From Candidatus Latescibacterota bacterium (GTDB lineage: Bacteria; Latescibacterota; UBA2968): a DNA stretch of 64,000 nt. Shown here piece after piece: positions 18,744 through 26,783 of the stretch. The position numbers were made by a program, and so were the translations under genes. Each line of letters opens with the position of its first letter. The stretch's first letter is position 1. The notes below the pieces were generated by a model. The model ran no database searches. It worked only from the letters and a program-made list of their open reading frames with translations, and was not told where the DNA came from. Where the stretch lies: the NCBI GenBank assembly GCA_022823725.1, contig JAJEHL010000011.1:222259-286258 (forward strand), read 5' to 3'.

Positions 18744-19349
18744 ATGTCTAAAAATTCACCTGAAAATCAAGTCCTGGAACTGGCACAGCAAGGACTCTTG
18801 AGAGTTTGCGATCTGACGTCCCGGGGCCTTCATCCCGAATATCTGCGACGGCTGTATAAGAAGGGACTGGTGCGACGGGAGGGAAGAGGCCTGTACATTG
18901 CAGCCAATGCCGAGATTTCGGTACACTATGGTCTGGCGCAAGTAGCAAAGCGCATTCCCCACGGAGTGATTTGTCTGCTGTCAGCCTTGAGCTTTCACGA
19001 AATCGGCACACAGCTACCGCACCAGGTCTGGATAGCCATTGACCGCAGAGCAGCAAAGCCAAAGATGCAATTTCCTCCTCTGAGAGTGATGCGGTTCTCC
19101 GGTACTGCACTGACTGAAGGGATCGAAACGTATCGGATTGAGGGCGTTCCCGTTCAGATTTTTAACCCCGCCAAAACAGTTGCAGACTGCTTCAAATACC
19201 GCAACAAAATCGGTCTGGACATCGCTCTTGAAGCATTGAAAGAATGCATTCGCGACCGTCGCACCACAATGGACGACCTCTGGCACTTCGCACAAATCTG
19301 CCGAATGACCAACGTGATGCGGCCCTATATGGAAGCTATGGTGGCATGA
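18744..19349 (+). CDS. abiEi: AbiEi-type antitoxin / transcriptional autorepressor
   Basis: The 201-aa protein has an N-terminal winged-helix-like part (about 1-60, with the SRGLHPEYLRRLYKKGLVRR helix-turn-helix region) and the AbiEi_4-type body containing GVICLLSALSFHEIGTQ. This is the usual architecture of type IV antitoxins that repress their own promoter. The stop overlaps the abiEii start (ATGA). The gene is probably translated from a leaderless mRNA. A second copy of its last about 80 bases lies at 22623-22703. Confidence 0.88.
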   Translation: MSKNSPENQVLELAQQGLLRVCDLTSRGLHPEYLRRLYKKGLVRREGRGLYIAANAEISVHYGLAQVAKRIPHGVICLLSALSFHEIGTQLPHQVWIAIDRRAAKPKMQFPPLRVMRFSGTALTEGIETYRIEGVPVQIFNPAKTVADCFKYRNKIGLDIALEALKECIRDRRTTMDDLWHFAQICRMTNVMRPYMEAMVA

Positions 19350-19370
19350 AAAGAGCGCGGCCCAAAAACC
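19267..19370 (+). repeat. Left copy of 104-bp direct repeat (abiEi end / abiEii start)
   Basis: It matches 22623-22726 at 99 of 104 positions without gaps (counted by eye). The repeat covers the last 27 codons of abiEi and the first eight codons of abiEii. Confidence 0.95.
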
Positions 19371-20296
19371 TGCCTGTATCCGTCCATCAGCGACTTTTAA
19401 ACCTGAGCAGAAAAAAAGGGGAAGAACCCAACCAGGTTTTCTTGCGCTATGTTATTGAAAGATTCCTCTACCGTCTGTCCCAGTCTCCATTTCGCTCCAG
19501 TTTCATCCTCAAAGGTGCCCTGCTTTTCTTTGCCTGGACGGGTAGTGCCCATCGTATCACTCGAGACCTGGATCTGTTGGGGCATGGGGAAGCCTCTCCT
19601 GATCACATCGCAAAAGTCTTCAGAGCGATCTGTCGAGAAGATGTGGTGGCAGACGGGCTTTTTTATGACCCTGAAAGTGTTCGGGTGCAAGCCATTCGAG
19701 ATGACGCAGTCTATGAGAGCCATCGCGTCCGTCTCTCTTGTTTGCTTGGAACTGCACGGTTCCAGGTACAAATTGACGTGGGATTCGGAGATGTGGTAAT
19801 ACCCAGGGCTACTACGCTCCTGTACCCGGGGTTGCTGGACTTTCCCGAACCCGAACTCAGGGCCTATCCTCCTGAAACGGTTGTCGCCGAAAAACTAAAT
19901 GCCTTAGTTGTTCTGGGCATGCAAAATAGCCGTATGAAAGATTTCTATGACCTCTGGCTAATAGCCAGAACATTTTCTTTTCAAGGGCCGATGTTGACTC
20001 AGGCCATCCGGGGGACCTTTGAGCGACGACAGATACCCTTGCCTCAAGAACAGCCGATCGCTCTGGATAAGCAATTCGCCGAATATCCAGGGAAAGCAGA
20101 GCAGTGGCGTAGTTTTCTTGAACGGAGCGGTCTGACAGATGCCTCACAGGAACTTTCTGAACTTATTGAAACTTTAAATACCTTTCTTGCGTCACCCCTT
20201 CTTGCAGCCGCAAGAGGAGAAGAATACAATCAAGTATGGCAAGACGGTGGTCCGTGGCAAAAAAATAAGGAATCTCAGAAAATGCGAGCGATTTAG
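19346..20296 (+). CDS. abiEii: AbiEii-type nucleotidyltransferase toxin
   Basis: The 316-aa protein starts at 19346, overlapping abiEi by four bases; the longer reading from 19244 lies inside abiEi. The nucleotidyltransferase core is visible as L-K-G-A (56-58) followed by R70-x-T-R-D74-x-D76, matching the K-G and R-x-T-x-D-x-D pattern of DUF1814/AbiEii toxins. A later VVAEKLNALV and RMKDFYDLW segment is also typical. Known family members stop growth by adding nucleotides to tRNA acceptor ends, which is notable beside a tRNA-derived repeat. The pair probably stabilises the island and may abort phage infection. Confidence 0.9.
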   Translation: MKRARPKNLPVSVHQRLLNLSRKKGEEPNQVFLRYVIERFLYRLSQSPFRSSFILKGALLFFAWTGSAHRITRDLDLLGHGEASPDHIAKVFRAICREDVVADGLFYDPESVRVQAIRDDAVYESHRVRLSCLLGTARFQVQIDVGFGDVVIPRATTLLYPGLLDFPEPELRAYPPETVVAEKLNALVVLGMQNSRMKDFYDLWLIARTFSFQGPMLTQAIRGTFERRQIPLPQEQPIALDKQFAEYPGKAEQWRSFLERSGLTDASQELSELIETLNTFLASPLLAAARGEEYNQVWQDGGPWQKNKESQKMRAI

Positions 20297-20349
20297 ATTG
20301 AGGAGCGATATTTTCCAGAGACCTAACTCTTCATACGATCAGATAAAAA

Positions 20350-20422
20350 GTCACTGGTCCAAGTTTTGTATTACTCACTTTTAAAAACAATAGGTTACGA
20401 AAATTTATGCGCAAGCCATTTT
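20350..20422 (+). repeat. Right, decayed copy of tRNA-Val 3' end plus terminator
   Basis: It aligns ungapped with 12584-12656 at 59 of 73 positions. Differences are mostly transitions, the acceptor strand and CCA are destroyed and the terminator stem is imperfect. A GAGCGAT at 20303-20309 lies at nearly the same distance (47 versus 46 bases) as the tRNA 5' end, hinting that an entire tRNA copy once stood here, but the 5' half alignment is not convincing. It lies 53 bases after abiEii, as an attachment-site remnant would. Confidence 0.6.
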
Positions 20423-22572
20423 ACAATAGAATCGATCTCTCTCTTCTCGGATTCCTGTGTTTCGATCAAAAATTCCTTCTCCGCTTTCAGATTGGCATAG
20501 GTCTCAGAGACCAGTGCGTATTCAGCCTCGATTTTTGCTTTCTCGCAAACGTCAAGCCGTTCATCTACCGCGTTGACAAGGGCCACGGGACGTGGTGCCA
20601 AAGCAGCAGATAGATGGGGCAAATCGTAAGCCGTCGTCACATTTGGGACCATATCGTAGAACCGGACGTGATAAACAGAACCTCGAACCACATCCATATA
20701 AGAGGAAAGTGTGCGCCAGGCGCAGACGGCTGTAACAGCGTCGCTCAGAACAGCTGCGTGCAATGCCTGAATGCCACAGCCACCCCGACCGATGAGCACA
20801 ACTTCCCGGCTGAGTCCGAGATGGGGCAGGGCGCGAATAGCCTGTAGCAAATCGAAAATACGCATCCCAATAAGCGTATGCCCGGTGTGTCTGGCGCCGT
20901 ACCCATATCCCATGCTCTCCACGCCCAGAAGCTGAGCGACAAAGCCGCCCCGCTGGTCCCGGTTGCTCCAATTCGTCGTCTGCGTCTCGCCATAACCCCG
21001 CAGATCTACCGCAATTGTCGGATGGCCCGCCTCGACCAGCAGATGGAAAAGCCCGCCTTCGCTGCAATCGGCAACCTTGCCCCGGTCATCGGCCAGGATC
21101 ACCGGCAACCTTTCCGGCACTGAAGCCGGACTTTGTCCGATGAGCATCGGCAGATAGACCTCGGGTTCGCTCTCGATAATGGCCTGCTGGATCTCAATAT
21201 TACCGTGCATCTCAGATGCGACAACCTCAATGGAAATATCCTCCTGGGGTCGTTTTAGTCCCGTGCGATTCAAAACACACTCGGCAAGCGTATCGCGAAG
21301 CGCGCTCGCCTCGGCCACACTTCGCACCACCCGTCGCTTTGGCAGGGTCTTCTCTGCGCGACGAACACAGAGATCAGTGACCCGATCCGAGTGATAACTC
21401 GTGAGGACCTGGCCAGTAGGCGATGCCTGAAGATCTTCATCGGAGAAAATTTCCAATTCGGGTTCACGCCAGTCCGTCTGGGGATCTCCCAGCCAGCGAT
21501 TCATCCATTCCATCATCGGTTCCCGCATCTCGCGAAAATAGCCATGCTCCCGGATCGTCTCCACAAAATCCATCTTCTCGCCCTGACCGAGGGTCTCGTA
21601 GAGCCATTTGGCTTTGTGAAAAGACATACGCGTGTTCACAAAGACGCCATCGCGCGTCTCTTTGATCAACCGGTACGGCCGGGGGAAGGCCAGACACATC
21701 ATCGCCGCATGAGACAGGCCGGTGAGCATATCATTCGGCATGTTCTGCTCGGAATCGCCCCCGCCCCAGGTACCTACGGTCCCAACCGGAACCGCGACCT
21801 TGATGCGGGGTTCCAGAGGTGTGTACCACAGCGTCACCGTACCACCTCCCGAATTCCCGGTGATCCCGAGCCGTTCCGCATCGACCTCAGCCCGGCTTTC
21901 CAGATAATCCAGCATCCGGATCGCATCCCAGATTCGGATAGCCATCAAATGAAGTCCAGTCAGCAGACAAATATTACCGCATTTCATATGTTCGGATGTG
22001 GGAGCCAGAGAAAGAGATTCTCCGGTTTTGGGATCTTCGAGATACTGGAGACGCTCGCCTTGCCCGACCGGATCAAAACACAGAGCCACATAGCCCCTCA
22101 AAGCCAGAAACTGCGCGGCGCTCTGGTAGGTCTCCACAGCCTTGCCATTGGCCGTATGGCCGCAGGGAATCAGCACACCGGGCATCGGCGCCGGGCGGTT
22201 CTTGGGCACAAACAGATTCGCAGTCACATAAAAATTGGGACGGCTCTGACAGACGATTTTCTCAATCCTGAACTTCTCCCGTTCGATTATACCGGTAATC
22301 TCCGGATGCAGTGGCGTTTTCTCTTCGGGCATAGGACCCAGCGTCTCGCGATAAGCCTTGAGCAGACGAGTGCGAAAAACTTCAAAATCCTCTACAGTCT
22401 TGATCCCGGCCAGGTTCACATCGTGTTGCCAACCGTATTTGCTCTGGATGCGATCCAGATACTTATCGATCATAATACCGGCATCGCGGTATTCCGGCAT
22501 GCCGCACAGGACGCTGGCGGCGAGATGATCCAGCGTCGGTTTCTCTGAAGCAGAATAGTCTTTTGAGGCCAT
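20395..22572 (-). CDS. Two-domain alpha/beta hydrolase (acetyl-xylan-esterase / dienelactone hydrolase type)
   Basis: The 725-aa protein starts at 22572, with GGAGA 6 bases upstream; the longer reading from 22668 would start inside the abiE repeat. The first hydrolase domain (about 60-360) has the nucleophile elbow G-N-S-G-G (Ser about 240). A second domain (about 450-700) has the same fold signature but G-R-G-G-C-G where a G-x-S-x-G is expected, so it is probably inactive. There is no signal peptide, so action on imported esters is likely. It lies between the two abiE repeat copies and points opposite to abiE. Its stop codon lies within the decayed tRNA repeat. Confidence 0.8.
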   Translation of the reverse strand: MASKDYSASEKPTLDHLAASVLCGMPEYRDAGIMIDKYLDRIQSKYGWQHDVNLAGIKTVEDFEVFRTRLLKAYRETLGPMPEEKTPLHPEITGIIEREKFRIEKIVCQSRPNFYVTANLFVPKNRPAPMPGVLIPCGHTANGKAVETYQSAAQFLALRGYVALCFDPVGQGERLQYLEDPKTGESLSLAPTSEHMKCGNICLLTGLHLMAIRIWDAIRMLDYLESRAEVDAERLGITGNSGGGTVTLWYTPLEPRIKVAVPVGTVGTWGGGDSEQNMPNDMLTGLSHAAMMCLAFPRPYRLIKETRDGVFVNTRMSFHKAKWLYETLGQGEKMDFVETIREHGYFREMREPMMEWMNRWLGDPQTDWREPELEIFSDEDLQASPTGQVLTSYHSDRVTDLCVRRAEKTLPKRRVVRSVAEASALRDTLAECVLNRTGLKRPQEDISIEVVASEMHGNIEIQQAIIESEPEVYLPMLIGQSPASVPERLPVILADDRGKVADCSEGGLFHLLVEAGHPTIAVDLRGYGETQTTNWSNRDQRGGFVAQLLGVESMGYGYGARHTGHTLIGMRIFDLLQAIRALPHLGLSREVVLIGRGGCGIQALHAAVLSDAVTAVCAWRTLSSYMDVVRGSVYHVRFYDMVPNVTTAYDLPHLSAALAPRPVALVNAVDERLDVCEKAKIEAEYALVSETYANLKAEKEFLIETQESEKREIDSIVKWLAHKFS

Positions 22573-22622
22573 TTCCATTCTCCAATTTTTAGTGTCTGTT
22601 CCTCGCAAAGAAATCCTACTGC

Positions 22623-22726
22623 CAATGGACGACCTCTGGCACTTCGCACAAGTCTGCCGAATGACCAACGTGATGCGGCCCTATATAGAAGCCCTGGTGG
22701 CATGAAAAGAGCGCGTCCCAAAAACC
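22623..22726 (+). pseudogene. Remnant of a second abiEi/abiEii pair (104-bp direct repeat)
   Basis: Five mismatches in 104 positions separate it from 19267-19370. It contains the end of abiEi, the ATGA overlap and eight codons of abiEii, then stops abruptly. A hairpin terminator follows at once. It indicates a former second AbiE operon or a duplicated segment from which the rest was deleted. Confidence 0.9.
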
Positions 22727-22732
22727 AGTATA

Positions 22733-22776
22733 ACGGGTAGAGAGCTTTGTGATACTCTACTCGTTTTTTATTTTTT
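22733..22776 (+). terminator. Rho-independent terminator
   Basis: A 10-bp stem (22733-22742 with 22755-22764, one G-T pair) is followed by an almost uninterrupted T run. It follows the abiE remnant and may be the terminator of the lost operon. Confidence 0.8.
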
Positions 22777-22889
22777 AAAAAATTTCACATCCTCTGAATC
22801 TTTTATCTTTTCGGCTTTGTCAGAGTCGATACCGCATCAAAACAATGCATAAATGCATAAATGGCGGGAGGGGAAAGGAGGCTGAAAAC

Positions 22890-23426
22890 ATGCCAGACGA
22901 AAGCAACAAACTCTACCTCTATGAAGCTCTGGAACTCAGGGCTGAATACGATGCCAGGATCAAAACCCTGAAAGATTGCCTGCCAGAAACCAGGCAAAAT
23001 CGCAATCGATCATTTTTTAATCGCGATGAAGAGGGCCAATATCGCCCCAATTCCGGGTTCGACATCTCTGAAGTGCGTGATCAGATCAAAGCGCTGGAAT
23101 ACAAACGGCGCAAACTCAACAGTGCCATTCAGCAGACCAATTTTCAGCACCAGATGGAACACGAAGGCGACACCATCAACCTCAACGAGGCGCTGGAATT
23201 GCGAAAAGGCTTAAATGTGCAGATCGGCGAGCTACACACGCAAGTCGTGGACGCAGCATACCAGCGGGTAATCTACAAAGAAGACCGCGACATTGTAGAA
23301 CCCAACGAATTGTCATATCCCGACAGCGTCCAGAATCTCGAAAGTGTGCGGTTGGCTTTTCGTGAGTTAAACAGAAAGTTGCGATCAGCATCTTTTGAAG
23401 CCATCGTAGCCTTTCAGGACGAGTAG
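22890..23426 (+). CDS. DIP1984-like protein with duplicated N-terminal helix
   Basis: The 178-aa protein starts at 22890 with AAAGGAGG 9 bases upstream. It is helical and charged. The segment LNEALELRKGLNVQIGEL (about 107-124) and the following body match the DIP1984 family pattern (function unknown). A similar segment, LYEALELRAEYDARIKTL, occurs near residue 10, so the N-terminus looks like a partial internal duplication. No enzymatic motif is visible. It stands alone after the abiE remnant. Confidence 0.6.
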   Translation: MPDESNKLYLYEALELRAEYDARIKTLKDCLPETRQNRNRSFFNRDEEGQYRPNSGFDISEVRDQIKALEYKRRKLNSAIQQTNFQHQMEHEGDTINLNEALELRKGLNVQIGELHTQVVDAAYQRVIYKEDRDIVEPNELSYPDSVQNLESVRLAFRELNRKLRSASFEAIVAFQDE

Positions 23427-23815
23427 TAAACGTCAATCCGAAAGGAGACAGGGGAGCAAGTGCGACTGCTTCGGTGACGGAGCATAGCCCAGACCATGGT
23501 ATCTGTAAAAGCCATCCTCTTGAGGGGGTGACGCTCATAACGTCCGGCAAAGCACCAGACCATTGAGCATCAAACCTCAGAGCAAACAAAGACTCTCAGC
23601 CAAAAAGCCTTCAGGCTCCGCGTCTCTTTTCGGATCTTATCTCTAAATGCCAATTAGCGGTCAGCAAAAACCTTCTGGATCGCGGCCCCGTATTACAAAC
23701 CTACGGGACATGCTTTAATCATGCCGCGATGACAGGAGCCTGCCCCGTAATGACTCTATACGGGGGCACGGGGGCCGTCCCCTACAACACACATAACAAT
23801 CAGCCTCTATTCACT
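23427..23815 (+). other. Gene-free stretch with stem-rich sequence and a REP-like cluster
   Basis: No convincing coding frame is present. From about 23440 to 23637 there are several short stems, including TGCTTCG/CGGAGCA closed by a GTGA tetraloop, GACG/CGTC around 23530 and AGCC/GGCT near 23610, suggestive of a structured RNA. From 23679 to about 23783 there are nested palindromes described separately. Confidence 0.35.
23679..23783. repeat. REP/BIME-like palindromic cluster
   Basis: ATCGCGGC (23679-23686) pairs with GCCGCGAT (23723-23730). Nested inside is CCCGTA/TACGGG, and a second CCCCGTA/TACGGGG hairpin follows. The outer arms are identical to the palindrome at 36077-36101, so it is a dispersed intergenic element. 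Confidence 0.65.
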
Positions 23816-24682
23816 TCATCCAATCGCCGATCGTTTTGGCAGTGCGGCTCTAAACGCCGCCACACTCTCCCACTCGGGACCCAGCGCGTGCCGCGAGAAT
23901 ATCGGATCTGGATGCCGATACATCAAATGCGCAGTGCGCCGAATCCGCTGTGTCTGCCGGACAGTCCCACAGTGATAATTGGCAATATTGAACATCACAG
24001 CAGACCCCGCTGGCGCGTGGACATCGACCCGACCAATCCGTCGGGGATTTGTGCGACCAAAGGAATCTGTCCACATCGGCTTATCCGGATCCACATACGC
24101 CGTCTCACCATCGTCAATCCGCAAAACACCCTCACCCCATCCGCTCTTACCATCCCGCGTCTTGGGCAATTGTCGCTTGGTCTCGGCACTCTCTGGAATA
24201 AGACTCGTACAGTGAGACCCGGCATCCACATCGTCCAGATAGTAAATCACCTGTATCGCAGGAGCGAAAAACGCATTCCGATCAGCACCCTCCACAATAC
24301 CGTTGTACTCCCTGTGCCACTGCCGCGAGAGACAGATCGGATCCCCGCCGTCAATATCCTCTGGCGGATCGGCAGCACACGCCTCGCGCCGCAAAAAACT
24401 CAGACTGCTAAACTGAACGCCCTCTCCGAGAATGCGGCGCACCAGTGGTGCAACCGACGGATGGTGAACCAGGCCATCCAGTGCCTCTGTCCTGTGCATC
24501 AGCTCCGGCGCCCTGCAACCCACCGCTATATGACCCGGACGCGGTCCAGGCTCCCACTCCTTCGGGTGCGCGGCCACATCGGCGTCAATCCCATCGTTAA
24601 TCGCCGTCACCTCCTCCGGTGAAAGCGCCCCCTTCACCACGGCATACCCGTTCTCCGCAAAACATCTCAGCATCTCGTCCAT
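23816..24682 (-). CDS. PhyH-family dioxygenase
   Basis: The 288-aa protein starts at 24682 with AGGAG 7 bases upstream; the longer reading would run into the enolase-like gene. The iron motif is H-R-E in QWHREYNG, the distal His is in ANYHCG and the Arg in IRRTAH. The spacing is longer than usual (an insertion of acidic, Gly-rich sequence between the two histidines). It starts 28 bases after the enolase-superfamily gene, so the two are one operon. It likely oxidises a metabolite of the same pathway. Confidence 0.9.
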   Translation of the reverse strand: MDEMLRCFAENGYAVVKGALSPEEVTAINDGIDADVAAHPKEWEPGPRPGHIAVGCRAPELMHRTEALDGLVHHPSVAPLVRRILGEGVQFSSLSFLRREACAADPPEDIDGGDPICLSRQWHREYNGIVEGADRNAFFAPAIQVIYYLDDVDAGSHCTSLIPESAETKRQLPKTRDGKSGWGEGVLRIDDGETAYVDPDKPMWTDSFGRTNPRRIGRVDVHAPAGSAVMFNIANYHCGTVRQTQRIRRTAHLMYRHPDPIFSRHALGPEWESVAAFRAALPKRSAIG

Positions 24683-24710
24683 CGCATCGCTCCTTTGAAA
24701 AGACACTGCG

Positions 24711-25808
24711 TCAAACCGAATATCTCTCAAGAACATCCCGGTCAATCTCAATTCCCAGCCCGGGACCCTGGGGAACCGCAAGATACCCATCCACGGGCAA
24801 AACAGGCTCTTTGGACAACGCTGTTCGAAGCCCATTCTCCGTCATATCGCATTCAAAAAAAGAAGGGACTGGATTCATAGTATCAAGAAGATCTGGCATC
24901 GACGCCTGCCAGTGCAGGGTAGCGGCAAGACCAACGACTGCCCCCCACATATGCGGCATAACCGGGATATAATTGGCACTGGCCATTGCCACAACCTTTC
25001 TCGCCTCTGTAAACCCGCCGACAATCGCGATATCCGGCTGCACAATATCCACCGCTCGTCGCTGGATAAACTCCCGAAATGCCCAGCGCCCCTGCAAACC
25101 CTCGCATCCCGCAATCCGCATCCCGAGTGCCCTTTTAATTTCTATATATCCGGCCACATCATCCCTCGAAATTGGTTCTTCAAACCAGAACAGATCGTAC
25201 GCCTCCATCCTGCGCCCCACCTCAATCGCCGTACCCACATCATAGGCCAAATTTGCATCCACACACAAAAGAACATCATCGCCAATCGCCTTCCGCACAG
25301 CAGCCACATTCCTCTCATCATAAGCCTTTCCAAGCCCAACCTTCATCTTCATCGCGGGAAAACCCCGATCCACATATCCCCTGGCCTCATCCATCAATGC
25401 CTGTGTATTATCCGGCCTGTCTTTCCTGAACAGCCCGCTGGCATAGCACGGGATACGGTCCCGAAATGCGCCCCCCAGCAGGCGATAAACCGGCACATCA
25501 AGCGCCTTTCCCATAATATCCCACAACGCAATATCCACACCGCTGGTCGCACCCACATTCTTCAGATTCCCCGAATTATTCAGCGCATTCCAGATCACTT
25601 CATAATCGAATGGATCCTTCCCAATCACATGCCGCTGAATATCCGACTCACCCAGCGATCCCGCCCCCTGTCCCCATCCCGTAATACCCGCATCGGTCAA
25701 AATCTCCAATAGGATAGATGAACGCTCCGTAATCCACGTAAAAGAATTTCCGAACTTCTCGGTCACAGGATAGCGCAAACGATGATATTTAACATCCGTA
25801 ATCTTCAT
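24711..25808 (-). CDS. Enolase-superfamily enzyme (mandelate racemase/muconate-lactonising type)
   Basis: The 365-aa protein starts at 25808 with GGGAG upstream; a longer reading has no ribosome site. The catalytic K-M-K motif is near 152, metal ligands are Asp in VDANLAYD (about 182), Glu in FEEP (about 211) and Glu in GCEG (about 235), and the general-base His is in PHMWG (about 285). This is the mandelate racemase subgroup pattern: proton abstraction next to a carboxylate, typically dehydrating or racemising sugar acids. The substrate is unknown. A dioxygenase is co-transcribed. Confidence 0.92.
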   Translation of the reverse strand: MKITDVKYHRLRYPVTEKFGNSFTWITERSSILLEILTDAGITGWGQGAGSLGESDIQRHVIGKDPFDYEVIWNALNNSGNLKNVGATSGVDIALWDIMGKALDVPVYRLLGGAFRDRIPCYASGLFRKDRPDNTQALMDEARGYVDRGFPAMKMKVGLGKAYDERNVAAVRKAIGDDVLLCVDANLAYDVGTAIEVGRRMEAYDLFWFEEPISRDDVAGYIEIKRALGMRIAGCEGLQGRWAFREFIQRRAVDIVQPDIAIVGGFTEARKVVAMASANYIPVMPHMWGAVVGLAATLHWQASMPDLLDTMNPVPSFFECDMTENGLRTALSKEPVLPVDGYLAVPQGPGLGIEIDRDVLERYSV

Positions 25809-25994
25809 ATTCTCTCCCAAAATGCGATAAAAATCCGAGATGCGGCTCAACATCTGGTGCCCGAAAATACAACTCCATTTTACCAAAGTCAACCAGCACC
25901 GAACTTCAGAATATCATCTTTCCCATCAGGACTTGCAATCCATTCCAACCTTGCACATATTTGAATAATAAACCTAAAGTGTTACTGATCAAAT

Positions 25995-26762
25995 ATGAGC
26001 AACGAGATGACGCTTAAAGAGCTAAAACAAATCGCAGCGTCTATTGGTAAAATTCAAGGGTGGGATTTCTCCGCCGTAAGAGATGGGCGGGATCCCGTAC
26101 CCTGGGATTATATGACTCTGGTTCGCAACTACCTCACCTCATCATCTCGCGTCCTTGATATAGGAACCGGTGGCGGTGAAAAGTTTCTTACTCTATCACC
26201 GAACTTCGGCGAAGGCATTGGTATCGACATCAGCGACGAAATGATTCAAACAGCTCATGTGAATCAATCTAAAATGCGGATAAACAATGTCTCATTCAAT
26301 GTCATGAGTGCTGATGCTCTGCAATTGCCGGACTCGAATTTTGACATCGTTTTGAATCGACATTCTGTTGTCAATATAGATGAGATTTTGCGTGTGCTAC
26401 GCACGGGAGGGTATTTTATCACGCAGGGTGTGGGACATCGCAATACCTCCAATATCCTGGCAACATTTGGTTGGACAAGCAACAGTTTTGGCGAGGATTG
26501 GTGGTCGCCTGCTAAAGAACTCGCCAAAACTTTCCAGCAACGCGGCAACCGCATCATCGCGCTCATGGAATATGACGTCGCGTATTGGTTCTGTGATGTT
26601 GAATCACTTCTCTTGTGGCTGCACACGGTCCCGCTGCCCGAAAAATTTGAAATCGAAAAACACTGGCAATGCGTTAACCAGATCCTTGAAAAATACACTA
26701 CTCAGCGAGGCATTGAAACCAACGAACACCGCGAGTTACTTATTGTGCAAAAGAGCACTTAA
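25995..26762 (+). CDS. Class I SAM-dependent methyltransferase
   Basis: The 255-aa protein has motif I as VLDIGTGGGEKF (about 52-63), an acidic GIGIDIS after strand 2 and a post-motif PDSNFDIVLNRHS typical of Methyltransf_11 enzymes. There is no N-terminal targeting sequence. It is the first gene of a plus-strand run, 22 bases before the Gfo/Idh gene. The acceptor substrate is unknown. Confidence 0.85.
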   Translation: MSNEMTLKELKQIAASIGKIQGWDFSAVRDGRDPVPWDYMTLVRNYLTSSSRVLDIGTGGGEKFLTLSPNFGEGIGIDISDEMIQTAHVNQSKMRINNVSFNVMSADALQLPDSNFDIVLNRHSVVNIDEILRVLRTGGYFITQGVGHRNTSNILATFGWTSNSFGEDWWSPAKELAKTFQQRGNRIIALMEYDVAYWFCDVESLLLWLHTVPLPEKFEIEKHWQCVNQILEKYTTQRGIETNEHRELLIVQKST

Positions 26763-26783
26763 CAGCTTCCAGAGGAGAACCCA

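Noticed and set aside
20303..20379. A second functional tRNA-Val
   Set aside because: Only the T-arm half aligns well; the acceptor strands no longer pair, the anticodon arm is not recognisable and the CCA is lost.
21391..22548. 385-codon plus-strand open frame opposite the esterase gene
   Set aside because: Antisense shadow of a conserved hydrolase, with no family signature of its own.
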